NCBI GenBank assembly: GCA_002401695.1
Contig: NVTV01000002.1
Coordinates: 124,001-188,000 of the forward strand
From: Alphaproteobacteria bacterium
GTDB lineage: Bacteria; Pseudomonadota; Alphaproteobacteria; Micavibrionales; Micavibrionaceae
Length of the DNA: 64,000 nt
Direction: 5' to 3'
In this document: piece after piece, positions 26,537 through 35,845 of the stretch
Layout: each line of letters opens with the position of its first letter
Numbering within the stretch: the stretch's first letter is position 1
Made by a program: the position numbers and the translations under genes
Notes under the pieces: generated by a model
What the model saw: only the letters and a program-made list of their open reading frames with translations
Told to the model about the DNA's origin: nothing
Database searches by the model: none

Positions 26537-27370
26537 TTAGGCAGCTTCTACATGCGCACCAAGACTTTTAACATAGAGGCCACGATTATCCGGCATCGCT
26601 TTGAACTCGTCGGTTATACCAAGAACGGTTTCCGCGCCGCCAAGAAACAAAAATCCGTCATCGGGCAAAAGTGTATGCATGTGACCCATGACGTCTTTTT
26701 TTGTGGGCTGATCGAAGTATATCAAGACGTTCCGGCAGAAAATAATATCAAATTTTCCTAATCCAGCCATACTTTCAAGTAAATTAAAATATTTATATTG
26801 AACCATGCTTTTTATGTCTTGGTTAATACCCCATTTGTCACCATCTTGAGTGAAATATTTCATAAGGAGCGTAATGGGCAGCCCGCGCTGAACTTCGAAT
26901 TGCGTGTAGACGCCTTCTTTGGCTTGTTCCAGAATATCGTGCGAGATATCCGTTGCTATAATTTCGAAATTCCACCCAGGCATGTTGGCGGCTTCTTCCT
27001 TTAAGATCATTGCCAGAGAATAAGGCTCTTGCCCGCTGGAGGAGGCGGCACACCAAATGCGCAATCTCTTCGGATGGCCTGCTTTATTCTTAAAATAAGG
27101 CAAAACAGTATTCTTAAATATATCGAAGGGCTTTGAATCACGAAAGAAAGATGTCTCGTTTGTTGTCATTGCTTCGACAATATCGATGACCAGTTCTTTG
27201 GGGGGGACGCCGCGTAAGATATTTGTCATTTCGGCAATATTGCTATACCCCCATTTTTTGGCAAGAGGGTTGAGACGGGACTCAATAAGGTACGTTTTAT
27301 CTTGTGTCAGAACCAATCCCGAAGCATTTTTCAAGAGGTCTTTATATATATCAAAATCTGTAATGTTCAT
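26537..27370 (-). CDS. cheR: Chemoreceptor methyltransferase CheR
   Basis: 277 residues. SAM-dependent methylation of receptor glutamates during adaptation; cytosolic. Helical N-terminal domain (1-80), then 'MTTNETSFFRDSKPFD', a canonical CheR signature, and the methyltransferase fold: 'RIWCAASSSGQEPYSLAMIL' (SAM site), 'IIATDISHDILEQAKEGVY', 'FDIIFCRNVLIYFD' and 'GFLFLGGAETVLG'. It follows cheB by 22 bases in the che operon. All key motifs are intact. Confidence 0.97.
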   Translation of the reverse strand: MNITDFDIYKDLLKNASGLVLTQDKTYLIESRLNPLAKKWGYSNIAEMTNILRGVPPKELVIDIVEAMTTNETSFFRDSKPFDIFKNTVLPYFKNKAGHPKRLRIWCAASSSGQEPYSLAMILKEEAANMPGWNFEIIATDISHDILEQAKEGVYTQFEVQRGLPITLLMKYFTQDGDKWGINQDIKSMVQYKYFNLLESMAGLGKFDIIFCRNVLIYFDQPTKKDVMGHMHTLLPDDGFLFLGGAETVLGITDEFKAMPDNRGLYVKSLGAHVEAA

Positions 27371-27392
27371 GTTTCTATTCTAACGTTAAGAG

Positions 27393-28472
27393 TTAACCGA
27401 TTATTTTTTTGATTGCTGGCCCTATATCATCAATAGGAAGGATTTGGTCGCATATTTCGGCGGTTGCCACGGCACCGGGCATGCCCCAGACAACGCTTGT
27501 TTCTTTATCCTGCGCAAGGATGCGCCCACCTAATTGGTGCAGTTGACGTGCGCCGATCAGGCCATCTTGCCCCATACCAGTCAAAATGACGCAAAGAATT
27601 TTATTTTGATATATTTCTACGAGAGAACGCATCATAACATCAACGGCAGGTTTGCAAAAATTTTCAGGGGCATCGTCATTTAGTTTAACGACAAGCGCGC
27701 CATTTTCTTTTTTGAATCCCATGTGTTTTCCGCCGGGAGCGACATAAATATGTCCATTTTCTACCAGCATGCCGTCTTCACCTTCTTGCGCGGGCATGTT
27801 TGCGTGCTGGGAAATATGTTCTGCCAATATTTTTGTAAATGTCGCGGGCATATGCTGCGTGATGACGATTGGTATATTGACCGTTCCTACATTTTTTAAA
27901 ACTTTGAACAGGGCTTGCGGCCCGCCAGTTGAGCTTCCTATTGCAAGAATTTCAGGGTGTACAAAAGTCCCTGATGAACGTGTTCGTGGAGAGGGGAGAT
28001 CGCGTTGTTTTGGCGATGCTTTACTATCATCCCGAGTGGGCTGTGTATGTAGGAGATGTGCGCCGCCAAGTGTGTTGATAAGCCCCGTGATATATCTGTG
28101 AAATTCAGATCCTGGCCCTGTATCTTGCGAACTTGCGGGCTTTACAATACATTCCACCGCGCCAAGAGCCATAGCTTTGATTGTTGTATCCGCGCCTTTT
28201 GCTGTTAGAGCAGAAAACATAACAACTTTTGTCTTTGGTGATTTTTCAAGGATTTTCGGCAGAGCCGTTAAACCATCCATAACGGGCATTTCGATATCAA
28301 GGATCATAACGTCCGGTTTTTTATTGGCGGCCATTGAAACGGCCATTTCACCATTGGAAACGGAGGCAACAATTTCGATATTGGGGTCTGTTTCAATGAT
28401 ACGTGCCAATGCACCACGGATGACACTGGAATCATCGACTAAAACAACTGTTATTTTATTTTCTATACTCAT
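27393..28472 (-). CDS. cheB: Chemotaxis protein-glutamate methylesterase CheB
   Basis: About 359 residues from the ATG at 28472 (MSIENKITVVLVDDS); a TTG five codons earlier is less likely. The N-terminal receiver domain has Asp11/12-type acidic residues 'VDDSS' and the phosphoacceptor Asp59 in 'VMILDIEMPVMDGL'. The C-terminal esterase domain shows the catalytic-triad contexts 'AIGSSTGGPQAL' (Ser), 'ITQHMPATFTKILAEHI' (His) and 'ILTGMGQDGLIGA' (Asp). CheB demethylates or deamidates receptors when phosphorylated by CheA. Middle gene of the che operon. Confidence 0.96.
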   Translation of the reverse strand: MSIENKITVVLVDDSSVIRGALARIIETDPNIEIVASVSNGEMAVSMAANKKPDVMILDIEMPVMDGLTALPKILEKSPKTKVVMFSALTAKGADTTIKAMALGAVECIVKPASSQDTGPGSEFHRYITGLINTLGGAHLLHTQPTRDDSKASPKQRDLPSPRTRSSGTFVHPEILAIGSSTGGPQALFKVLKNVGTVNIPIVITQHMPATFTKILAEHISQHANMPAQEGEDGMLVENGHIYVAPGGKHMGFKKENGALVVKLNDDAPENFCKPAVDVMMRSLVEIYQNKILCVILTGMGQDGLIGARQLHQLGGRILAQDKETSVVWGMPGAVATAEICDQILPIDDIGPAIKKIIG

Positions 28473-28529
28473 GTATTTGTTTTCCAACCAGAGAGGGTAT
28501 GTCCTTCATAAGACGCTATTTATTAAATA

Positions 28530-28907
28530 TTAGTTTTCTTGTTCAAGTAATCCTATCTGGATAAATTTTGTTTGTATAATTTCACTGTCAAATGGTTTCA
28601 TAATATACTCATTCGCACCGGCTTCCATTGCACGCTGGATATGAGAAATGTCGTTCTCTGTTGTACAGAAAACAACTTTCGGAAAATCTCCATTTTCCAT
28701 CTGCCTTAGTTTCTCAAGAAACTCCAAGCCGTTCATGATGGGCATATTCCAATCCAAAATAATGGCATCAGGCATGGAAATCGCACAGGCTTCATATGCT
28801 TTTTGTCCATCTTCTGCTTCGCTGCATTCAAAGCCAAGATCATGCACAATACGGCTTGCGACTTTTCTTACAACGCGACTATCATCAACGATTAAACAAG
28901 ACTTCAT
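28530..28907 (-). CDS. cheY: Chemotaxis response regulator CheY
   Basis: 125 residues, a stand-alone receiver domain. 'CLIVDDSRVVRKVA' carries the acidic pair, the phosphoacceptor is Asp52 in 'IILDWNMPIMNGLEFL', the switch Thr is in 'VVFCTTENDI', and the conserved Lys is in 'EYIMKPFDSEII'. CheY-P would bind the flagellar switch and is the expected substrate of the CheZ at 9.3 kb. Good AGGAAG ribosome site. Gene order is cheA-cheW-cheY-cheB-cheR. Confidence 0.93.
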   Translation of the reverse strand: MKSCLIVDDSRVVRKVASRIVHDLGFECSEAEDGQKAYEACAISMPDAIILDWNMPIMNGLEFLEKLRQMENGDFPKVVFCTTENDISHIQRAMEAGANEYIMKPFDSEIIQTKFIQIGLLEQEN

Positions 28908-29004
28908 TTTACTTCCTTTTATTAAGAATAAGATGCATTACGAGAGTATTATAAAACAGAATAGAATAAAATACTTAAGCAAAGATAAACTCCCCGATAG
29001 TATA

Positions 29005-29463
29005 TTATACTTTTATGCTTTCTAATAATTTTGATACATCCATGATGATTAAAAGATTTTTTTCAAGCTGAAAAATACCTGTTGATATATCCTTCCATGC
29101 GGGGTCAAGCGTGCCAGGGTTTTTTTCAAAATCTGTTTTCTGCAGGCTAAGAACTTCACCGACATTATCGATGATAAGACTGAAAAGCTCTTCATTATGT
29201 TCTACAACAACGCTCATGCTGTTTTGGCCTTCATCTCTATCAGGCATAGAAAGACAACGTCTGACATCAATGGCCGTGACGATGCGCCCGCGTAAGTTAA
29301 GCGAGCCTGCAACCTCGGGGGAGGCCAGAGGGATTTTTGTGACGGGTTGTTCTCTTAGGACATCTTGTACTTGAAGAACAGGAATACCAAACATTTGATT
29401 TGCAACGTTAATTGTCAGAAAATCGTCTGATCTTATGTGAATATCTTCGTCTTCGTCTGCCAT
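29005..29463 (-). CDS. cheW: Chemotaxis coupling protein CheW
   Basis: 152 residues, a single CheW/SH3-like double-barrel domain: 'FLTINVANQMFGIPVLQVQDVLR' at the N-terminus, 'SPEVAGSLNLRGRIVTAIDVRRCL' in the middle (the receptor/kinase-interface loop 'NLRG') and 'LFSLIIDNVGEVLSL' near the end. It bridges receptors and CheA in signalling arrays. It lies 20 bases downstream of cheA. Receptor genes are not in the window. Confidence 0.95.
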   Translation of the reverse strand: MADEDEDIHIRSDDFLTINVANQMFGIPVLQVQDVLREQPVTKIPLASPEVAGSLNLRGRIVTAIDVRRCLSMPDRDEGQNSMSVVVEHNEELFSLIIDNVGEVLSLQKTDFEKNPGTLDPAWKDISTGIFQLEKNLLIIMDVSKLLESIKV

Positions 29464-29483
29464 GATGTCTATTACCTTGTTCT

Positions 29484-32400
29484 TTAATTACTTTGTAGTG
29501 TTTGTGATAGGGCCGCTAGTAATGTGTCTTTATCAAACTTAGCCACGTAATCTGTAAAGCCGACCTTGGTGCCGCGTTCTATATCTTGTGGCGTTGCATG
29601 CGATGATAGAGCAATCATAGGGGTATTGGCCCATTTTCCATCACCTCGTTTGACCTCTTGCGCAAATTCGAAGCCATTCATATCCGGCATTTCTATATCA
29701 CTGACAATGACGTCAAAAATAACGCCATCCTCGCACATTTTCAAGGCTTCTGATGGGGCTTCTAAAGACGTAACATCGTATCCTGCCATGCTGAGTAGGG
29801 GGGTGAGCATGTTTCGGAAAAATGCGCTGTCATCCACGAGAAGTAAGCGTTTTTTATCTGATTCATTTCCGCCATCAGTCGAAGACATATATGGCGTGTC
29901 GTCATGATCTTTAAACCAGTCGTGATTAGCATTACGAAGGAAGTGGTTAATATCGACAATATCTGTTGCGACACCGTTAATAATTGCACTTCCCAACAGG
30001 CCGCTTGTTTGTGCGCTGAGCTGGATATCCAGATGCTCTTCCATAATATCAACGATTTCCTCGACAATAATGCCCAAGGATTGATCCTTATCGGCGAAAA
30101 CCAGAACCGGTTTATCTTCGCCTTCTTCAATAGTTATAGAAGAATCAAATGGAATCAATGGCATCAGAGCGCCGCGATATTGCACTGTCATTTGCCCGCT
30201 GGAATACTCTACATCCGCCGCCTTTATGTTTTCTAAACGTGCAACGAGGGCCAAAGGCACCGCTTTGGGCGTCTTATCGCCGGTACTAAACAGAAGCAGG
30301 GATGTTTTCTTCTGGGATGTTGATGTGTGTGCATCTTGTCCCTGCATCGCGTTTAAATCTTCTGTGGAGGCAATATTACCGGTGGCGTTTGCAATGCCAT
30401 TTGGATCAAGGATCATAATAACACTACCATCGCCAAGAATGGTGTTACCCGAGAAAAGGGTTAAGCCTTTCAGCATTTCTGCAACTGGTTTAACAACGAT
30501 TTCCTCTGTGTCAAAAACTCGGTTAACGATAATGCCGAACTCATATCCACTAACCTCGGTAATCACTAGATAGAGGTTCTTACTGCTATGTGCGGTATCT
30601 GATGATTTTGTTTCTATCTCTTGAGAATCTGCTTCAGCCTCTTTCGTGGTTTCGGCTGTTTGTTCAACATCTGTTTCAACGTCAGACTTGGCCTTGATTT
30701 CATCAATTACCTCTTTTTGTTGTAGTACCTTTTCTTCACTTAAACCGAGAAGGTTACTGAGTGAGACGAGTGGTAATAGGCGGTCACGTAAACGGAAAAC
30801 GGGCGATCCTTTGATATATTCGACGCGGTTATCGCCATGTTCTGATACCATAACAAGTTCCCGAACAGCGAGTTGCGGTATAGCAAAACGTTCACCGCCA
30901 GCCTCCACAACCAATGCGGAAACAATGGCCAGTGTCAGCGGAATTTTAATTGTAAAGGTAGAGCCTTTGCCCTCTTCGGATTTGAGTTCAATCGCACCAC
31001 CGATTTTTTCGATATTGGTTCTAACAACATCCATACCTACGCCACGCCCTGATACGGAGGTAACGGCGGCGGCGGTAGAAAAGCCCGCAGCGAAGATGAA
31101 TTGATGGATTTGCTGCATTGGCATTTCGTCAATTTCTTCTTGTGTGGCAAGACCGTTTTGAAAGATCTTCTCTTTGATTTTGTCTACGGAAAGTCCTTTA
31201 CCATCATCAGCAATTCTTATGATGATATGACCGCCTTCATGAAACGCATCCAACCTGATTGTTCCGGTTTCCGGTTTTCCGGCGGCAACGCGCTCTGCGG
31301 GGATTTCTATACCGTGATCGCCTGAATTTCTGACCATATGCGTCAGAGGGTCTTTAATCATTTCAAGAACTTGACGATCAAGCTCGGTTTCGTTACCGGT
31401 CATCACCAATTCTATTTTCTTGTCGAGGTCTATACTCAAATCTCTAATAATACGAGGAAGTTTCGACCAAGCATTTCCAACAGGTTGCATACGCGTCTTC
31501 ATGACGCCTTCCTGAAGCTCGGACACAACATGGCCGAGGCGTTGCAGAGGAGCAGAAAATTCGGTTTCGCCTTGTGCGCGAAGAATTTGCAACAGCTGGT
31601 TACGCGTTAGAACAAGCTCACTAACCATTGTCATGAGGTCTTCAAGAACATCAACATTCACGCGCAGTGTTTGGGTGGTTTTAGGTTTGGTCTTTACCGC
31701 TGGTTTTTCATCTGCGGCAGGCTTGGGCTTTTCTTTCTTTTGCGCACTTAGCGTATCGGAAGGGTTTGCAATGCCATCCATTCCCGGAGTATTAGCGAAA
31801 GCGGCTTCCAGTTCATCTTCTGTGGCATCACCTGGAGCAACATTTCTTTCTTGTTTCGGGGGCTCATCTGAAGGGGGCGCAATGCCATCCGGTCCCGGAG
31901 CATTTGCGAAAGCGGCTTCCAGTTCATCTTCTGTGGCATCACCTGGAGCAACATTTCTTTCTTGTTTCGGAGGTTCATCGGAAGGGGGCGCAATGCCATC
32001 CGGTCCCGGAGCATTTGCGAAAGCGGCTTCTAATTCATCTTCTGTGGCATCACCTGGGGCTACATTTCTTTCTTGCTTTGGTGCATCAGCTGTTTTTTTT
32101 TCTGCAGGTGCTGCGCTTGGCGCGTCGGCATCTCCTTTATAGGTTCCGTCATCTAACAGAACTTTCCCTTCATGCGCCGCGTCCAGCTTCGCAATAAGGC
32201 CGGCATCGTCCCCCTCGGGTTCGGAGCCTGTTTCTTCAATTTCCCCAACGATGTATTTAATCTGGTCAATGGATTCAAAAATCAAAGTAACGTAGTCGGG
32301 GATCACATCCAAAACACCGTCACGGAATTTACCAAGGACATTTTCGGCGTGATGCGCCACTTTTTCAAGGCGTGGAAGGCTTAAAAATCCGCAAGTGCCT

Positions 32401-32540
32401 TTAATGGTATGGACCAGACGAAAGATTTTCCCCAAAAGGTCAGCATCATTGGGGTTTTTTTCGAGGTTAACCAGATCCACATCCAGCTCTTCAAGGCTTT
32501 CATTCGTTTCTGTTATAAACTCGACAATCAGATCGTCCAT
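29484..32540 (-). CDS. cheA: Hybrid chemotaxis histidine kinase CheA with C-terminal receiver and tandem linker repeats
   Basis: 1018 residues, much longer than E. coli CheA (654). Domains: HPt with phosphorylated His44 ('RLVHTIKGTCGF'); a linker (about 140-300) with three near-perfect 37-residue repeats containing 'DATEDELEAAFAN'; dimerisation helices ('DLMTMVSELVLTRNQLLQIL'); ATPase ('DPLTHMVRNSGDHGIE', 'IADDGKGL', 'VSGRGVGMDVV'); a first CheW-like domain (about 535-730, with an acidic insertion at 605-650); a second, weaker CheW-like region (about 755-875); and a receiver domain (about 897-1018, phosphoacceptor in 'VSDIEMPDMNG'). No classical P2 domain is evident; the repeats take its place. 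It heads the che operon, with chpT upstream. Confidence 0.95.
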   Translation of the reverse strand: MDDLIVEFITETNESLEELDVDLVNLEKNPNDADLLGKIFRLVHTIKGTCGFLSLPRLEKVAHHAENVLGKFRDGVLDVIPDYVTLIFESIDQIKYIVGEIEETGSEPEGDDAGLIAKLDAAHEGKVLLDDGTYKGDADAPSAAPAEKKTADAPKQERNVAPGDATEDELEAAFANAPGPDGIAPPSDEPPKQERNVAPGDATEDELEAAFANAPGPDGIAPPSDEPPKQERNVAPGDATEDELEAAFANTPGMDGIANPSDTLSAQKKEKPKPAADEKPAVKTKPKTTQTLRVNVDVLEDLMTMVSELVLTRNQLLQILRAQGETEFSAPLQRLGHVVSELQEGVMKTRMQPVGNAWSKLPRIIRDLSIDLDKKIELVMTGNETELDRQVLEMIKDPLTHMVRNSGDHGIEIPAERVAAGKPETGTIRLDAFHEGGHIIIRIADDGKGLSVDKIKEKIFQNGLATQEEIDEMPMQQIHQFIFAAGFSTAAAVTSVSGRGVGMDVVRTNIEKIGGAIELKSEEGKGSTFTIKIPLTLAIVSALVVEAGGERFAIPQLAVRELVMVSEHGDNRVEYIKGSPVFRLRDRLLPLVSLSNLLGLSEEKVLQQKEVIDEIKAKSDVETDVEQTAETTKEAEADSQEIETKSSDTAHSSKNLYLVITEVSGYEFGIIVNRVFDTEEIVVKPVAEMLKGLTLFSGNTILGDGSVIMILDPNGIANATGNIASTEDLNAMQGQDAHTSTSQKKTSLLLFSTGDKTPKAVPLALVARLENIKAADVEYSSGQMTVQYRGALMPLIPFDSSITIEEGEDKPVLVFADKDQSLGIIVEEIVDIMEEHLDIQLSAQTSGLLGSAIINGVATDIVDINHFLRNANHDWFKDHDDTPYMSSTDGGNESDKKRLLLVDDSAFFRNMLTPLLSMAGYDVTSLEAPSEALKMCEDGVIFDVIVSDIEMPDMNGFEFAQEVKRGDGKWANTPMIALSSHATPQDIERGTKVGFTDYVAKFDKDTLLAALSQTLQSN
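31749..32084. repeat. Three tandem 111-bp repeats inside cheA
   Basis: Three in-frame units of 111 bp (37 codons), the first two almost identical in DNA and the third more diverged. Each encodes 'KQERNVAPGDATEDELEAAF' plus a Pro/Gly-rich tail. High nucleotide identity indicates recent duplication or ongoing homogenisation. Confidence 0.9.
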
Positions 32541-32712
32541 ATTTCAGTTCTCTTTTTCTTCGTTCGAAACAACCATTATTCTAATGGTACACATATACCG
32601 CACGACTAAATTTTTCTTAAACATGCATGGGAATGCACTTAAGAATTTAGTTGTAAATATTAAAGATACGCAGATATCGGAAACGCAGCATTACGCAGAG
32701 AAAAGTAGTAGA

Positions 32713-32735
32713 TGAGCATGATTTTAGAGTGCTCA
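32713..32735 (-). terminator. Hairpin after chpT, possible weak terminator
   Basis: TGAGCA-N11-TGCTCA lies six bases after the chpT stop. The downstream bases on the minus strand are TCTACTACTTTT, T-rich but not a clean T-run. It may separate the chpT transcript from cheA. Confidence 0.35.
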
Positions 32736-32740
32736 CATTT

Positions 32741-33376
32741 TTAGAATACAGTAGAAGATTTTAATCTCAAGCAAATAAAATCACCATCTGTGTTGTCGGG
32801 GGTAATTTCAAAGCCATAATTCTGTGCCAAAAGTCCTGTGACGTAGGCATGAACGTGTTTCGGGGAGAGGTCTTCTGCACGTGTCTTATGTTCAAGAGCA
32901 TGCAGAAAATTTTCTTGGAAATTTGCGTTTTCACCTTTTCCAGTCACTAATATCGTATTTTCTTCGCCGGCCTCTACTGAAATAATTCCGCCTCTAGGCA
33001 GGGTTTCGGAGACTAAAATCAGTGCAGCGAGCAGCATTTTTGCAAAGCCTGCTTTTGGCGTTATCCCAAAATCATCATGAGGATTCCAGTCGTGTGACAG
33101 GCGTTTTTCGCTTTCTATAAATTCACCGAACAGGGCGTGTATATCTGAAATCCTGATACTGTCATCCGCGCCACCAAGCCCATAAACCATGCGTAAGGTT
33201 TTCAGTTTTGCATTCGCCTGTGTGGTGCTGGACGCGATCAGTGCGGTGACTTCGTCGCCTGCGTCGGGGCCCATCTCTTCCAGAATTTCAATGCCGTTGG
33301 AAATCGCGCCGACTGGACTGATCAGGTCATGGCATATTTTGGAGGCGAGGAGTTCCAGAATTTTGATATCATTCAT
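32741..33376 (-). CDS. chpT: ChpT-type histidine phosphotransferase
   Basis: 211 residues. The N-terminal helical hairpin holds 'LASKICHDLISPVGAISNGIEIL' with phospho-His16, the signature of ChpT. A degenerate Bergerat-like ATPase domain follows ('FAKMLLAALILVSETLPRGGIISVEA', 'YVTGLLAQNYGFEI'), lacking ATP-binding N/G boxes. ChpT shuttles phosphate from CckA to CtrA and CpdR in alphaproteobacteria, controlling cell cycle and flagellar genes. Here it lies between the phosphomannomutase gene and cheA, about 200 bases upstream of the latter. CckA and CtrA are not in the window. Confidence 0.88.
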   Translation of the reverse strand: MNDIKILELLASKICHDLISPVGAISNGIEILEEMGPDAGDEVTALIASSTTQANAKLKTLRMVYGLGGADDSIRISDIHALFGEFIESEKRLSHDWNPHDDFGITPKAGFAKMLLAALILVSETLPRGGIISVEAGEENTILVTGKGENANFQENFLHALEHKTRAEDLSPKHVHAYVTGLLAQNYGFEITPDNTDGDFICLRLKSSTVF

Positions 33377-33422
33377 TGTATATTTTTACCTTGATAAGGG
33401 GGAATCTAGAAATGATTCGAAC

Positions 33423-34823
33423 TTAGAAGGTAAAAGTATAGCCTAATTTCTTCACTTCATCACTAGCCATATTTTTCAGGCGGGTTAAACCGTCTGCGCT
33501 ATCGCTTTCCATGCGGGCGACAAGAACATCTTGTGTGTTAGACGGGCGCAGCAACCACCAGCCATCAGGCGTTGTAACACGTACACCATCAATATCATTC
33601 AGCTCAATCGTATCGTCGTTTTCAGCCAGTATTTTCAGGCTTTCCAGTACACGCGGGACAAGATCGAATTTTTCTTCTTCGCTGACCTCAATGCGCAGTT
33701 CCGGTGTATTAAACAGCTTTGGCAAATGTGCAGTCAGACTGGAAAGCCCGCCTGTTGCTTTTGAAAGCTCATTCAATAAACGCACCGAACAATAAAGCGC
33801 ATCATCAAAACCGTAATATTTATCGGCAAAGAAAATATGTCCGCTCAGCTCACCCGCAAGAGGGGAGTTCAGCTCGCGCATTTTATCTTTCACCAAGGAA
33901 TGCCCTGTTTTCCACATCACAGGCGTACCGCCCATATTGCGGATTTCATCGAACATCACTTGCGAGCATTTAACATCGCCAATGATATGGGCTTTAGGGT
34001 TGTTTTTAATCACTTCACGCGCATAAATTGTCATCAATATGTCACAGCGCAGCACGTCACCCTTTTCATCGACCACGCCAATGCGATCACCATCACCATC
34101 AAAGGCGATCCCTAAGTCACAGGACTTTTCGGCGACAAGGGCTTGCAGATCAACCAGATTTTCATCTACCGTCGGGTCAGGGTGGTGATTGGGGAATGTG
34201 CCGTCAATATCTTCGAATAATAGGTGATGTTCACCCGGAATTTTCTTAACCAACATTTGCAGGATTTCACCCGCCGCGCCGTTTCCTGCGTCCCACGCAA
34301 CGGTCATCTCCCGTGTCAGGTCAAGGTCTTGGATCAAACGGTCAACGTAAACGTCCTTGATGTCCTTTTCCTCAAGCGTGCCGTCGCCTTCTATAAGATC
34401 GCCTGCCGCAGAGATTTGACCGATTTTTTGAATGTTTTCACCAAAAATAGGGCTTTTATTCAAGGTCATTTTAAAGCCGTTATAATCCGGCGGGTTATGA
34501 GAGCCTGTCACCATGATACCGGCTTCTGCGTTGAAATGCTTGACGGCAAAATACAGCATCGGTGTGGGGCCAAGCCCAACATTAATCACAGATACACCAC
34601 ATTCTTTCAGGCCTTGGATCAGGCTGTCTGATAGCGCGACAGAGCTTAAACGTCCATCATAACCAACGCAGATTGTATGTTTTGTCGTGTCTGTATGTTC
34701 TTGTATGATATATGTGCCGAAAGCGCGTCCCAAGGCATAAGCATCTTTTTCAGACAGGTTTTTGTCGATTTGTCCGCGGATGTCATATTCACGCAGGATA
34801 GTTGGGTTGAATGTGTAACTCAT
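33423..34823 (-). CDS. Phosphomannomutase/phosphoglucomutase (AlgC/ManB type)
   Basis: 466 residues from the ATG at 34823 (MSYTFNPTILREYDIRG, GACGGA upstream); a start 15 bases earlier lacks a ribosome site. Cytosolic alpha-D-phosphohexomutase interconverting hexose 1- and 6-phosphates for LPS and exopolysaccharide sugars. Signatures: catalytic Ser108 in 'MVTGSHNPPDYNGFKM', metal-binding 'AFDGDGDRIGVVDEKG', sugar-binding 'GELSGHIFF' and phosphate-binding 'RPSNTQDVLVARMES'. Ser108 numbering equals that of Pseudomonas AlgC. galU ends 45 bases upstream on the same strand, giving a nucleotide-sugar pair. Confidence 0.93.
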   Translation of the reverse strand: MSYTFNPTILREYDIRGQIDKNLSEKDAYALGRAFGTYIIQEHTDTTKHTICVGYDGRLSSVALSDSLIQGLKECGVSVINVGLGPTPMLYFAVKHFNAEAGIMVTGSHNPPDYNGFKMTLNKSPIFGENIQKIGQISAAGDLIEGDGTLEEKDIKDVYVDRLIQDLDLTREMTVAWDAGNGAAGEILQMLVKKIPGEHHLLFEDIDGTFPNHHPDPTVDENLVDLQALVAEKSCDLGIAFDGDGDRIGVVDEKGDVLRCDILMTIYAREVIKNNPKAHIIGDVKCSQVMFDEIRNMGGTPVMWKTGHSLVKDKMRELNSPLAGELSGHIFFADKYYGFDDALYCSVRLLNELSKATGGLSSLTAHLPKLFNTPELRIEVSEEEKFDLVPRVLESLKILAENDDTIELNDIDGVRVTTPDGWWLLRPSNTQDVLVARMESDSADGLTRLKNMASDEVKKLGYTFTF

Positions 34824-34867
34824 GATTTTTTCCGTCATTATATTTTAAGTGGATGTGATGTGTATCT

Positions 34868-35749
34868 TTATTGATAACTTTCAAGCAGAGCTTTCACGCC
34901 GTCGCCAATTTCCGGATCTTTGAGGCTGTAGGCAAGGTTCGCTGCGATAAAGCCAAGACGGGAACCACAGTCAAAATGCTGGCCCTTAAAGCGCAAACCG
35001 TGGAAAGGTTGCTTGCCCAACAGTTTTGCCATCGCATCGGTGATCTGTATTTCATTGCCAGCACCTGTTTCAAAGGCTGCCAAATGGTCGAACACTTCGG
35101 GTTGCAGGATATAACGCCCGATGATGGATAATGTTGATGGTGCATCTTCAGGGTTTGGTTTTTCAACAAGGCCTTTGATGGAAACAATGTCACCATCATC
35201 TTTATCAATGTCCAAAATACCGTATTTACTGGTTTCTGCGCGGGGGACTTCCTTCACCGCAACGATGTTTCCGCCATATTCGTTATAAGCGTTAATCATT
35301 TGCGTCAGACAGCCTTCTTTATAATCAACCAGATCGTCAGGCAGGATGATGGCAAAAGGCTCGTCACCGATTAATTTTTGCGCGCACCACACGGCGTGGC
35401 CAAGGCCTAACGGCTTTGGTTGTCTGGTTAGGAAGAGCTTTCCTGCGGGCATTTCAGAATTACGCACTTTTGCGATCATATCATCTTTGCCGCGTGCTTG
35501 AAGTGTTTGCTCCAGCTCTGGCTGATAGTCAAAATGTTCTTCCAACATGTTCTTATGACGACCTGTCACAAAAATAAACTCTTCAATGCCTGCCTCGCGG
35601 GCTTCTTCAAAAACATGCTGAATCAGCGGACGGTCATTGATAGGTAACATTTCTTTGGGCATGGCTTTTGTTGCCGGAAGGAATCGTGTGCCTAGTCCCG
35701 CAACAGGGAATATTGCTTTTCTAACAGGTCTGATATTATTCTGTGTCAT
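34868..35749 (-). CDS. galU: UTP-glucose-1-phosphate uridylyltransferase
   Basis: 293 residues, the usual length. Makes UDP-glucose from UTP and glucose-1-phosphate in the cytosol. 'FPVAGLGTRFLPATKAMPKEMLPI' region is the nucleotidyltransferase signature; 'GLGHAVWCAQKLIGDEPFAIILPDDLV' region gives the metal-binding Asp; 'LVEKPNPEDAPSTLSIIGRYIL' region and 'FKGQHFDCGSRLGFIAANLA' region complete the GalU set. Its product pathway pairs with the phosphohexomutase gene that follows. Confidence 0.97.
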   Translation of the reverse strand: MTQNNIRPVRKAIFPVAGLGTRFLPATKAMPKEMLPINDRPLIQHVFEEAREAGIEEFIFVTGRHKNMLEEHFDYQPELEQTLQARGKDDMIAKVRNSEMPAGKLFLTRQPKPLGLGHAVWCAQKLIGDEPFAIILPDDLVDYKEGCLTQMINAYNEYGGNIVAVKEVPRAETSKYGILDIDKDDGDIVSIKGLVEKPNPEDAPSTLSIIGRYILQPEVFDHLAAFETGAGNEIQITDAMAKLLGKQPFHGLRFKGQHFDCGSRLGFIAANLAYSLKDPEIGDGVKALLESYQ

Positions 35750-35845
35750 TGGTATATCCGCTCTTACTCTTATTCAAATCTGATTTAAAATTGTGAGGAA
35801 TCAATGCCATATTTTATGTTGCAATGCAAGGAAATAGGAGGCGTT

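Noticed and set aside
31749-32084. CRISPR-like array in the 111-bp tandem repeats
   Set aside because: Repeats are contiguous, in frame, without spacers, and code for a CheA linker.
31633-32142. 169-codon plus-strand frame over the cheA repeats
   Set aside because: Its repeats simply mirror the 111-bp cheA repeats; the product is a Ser/Ala/Gly shadow.
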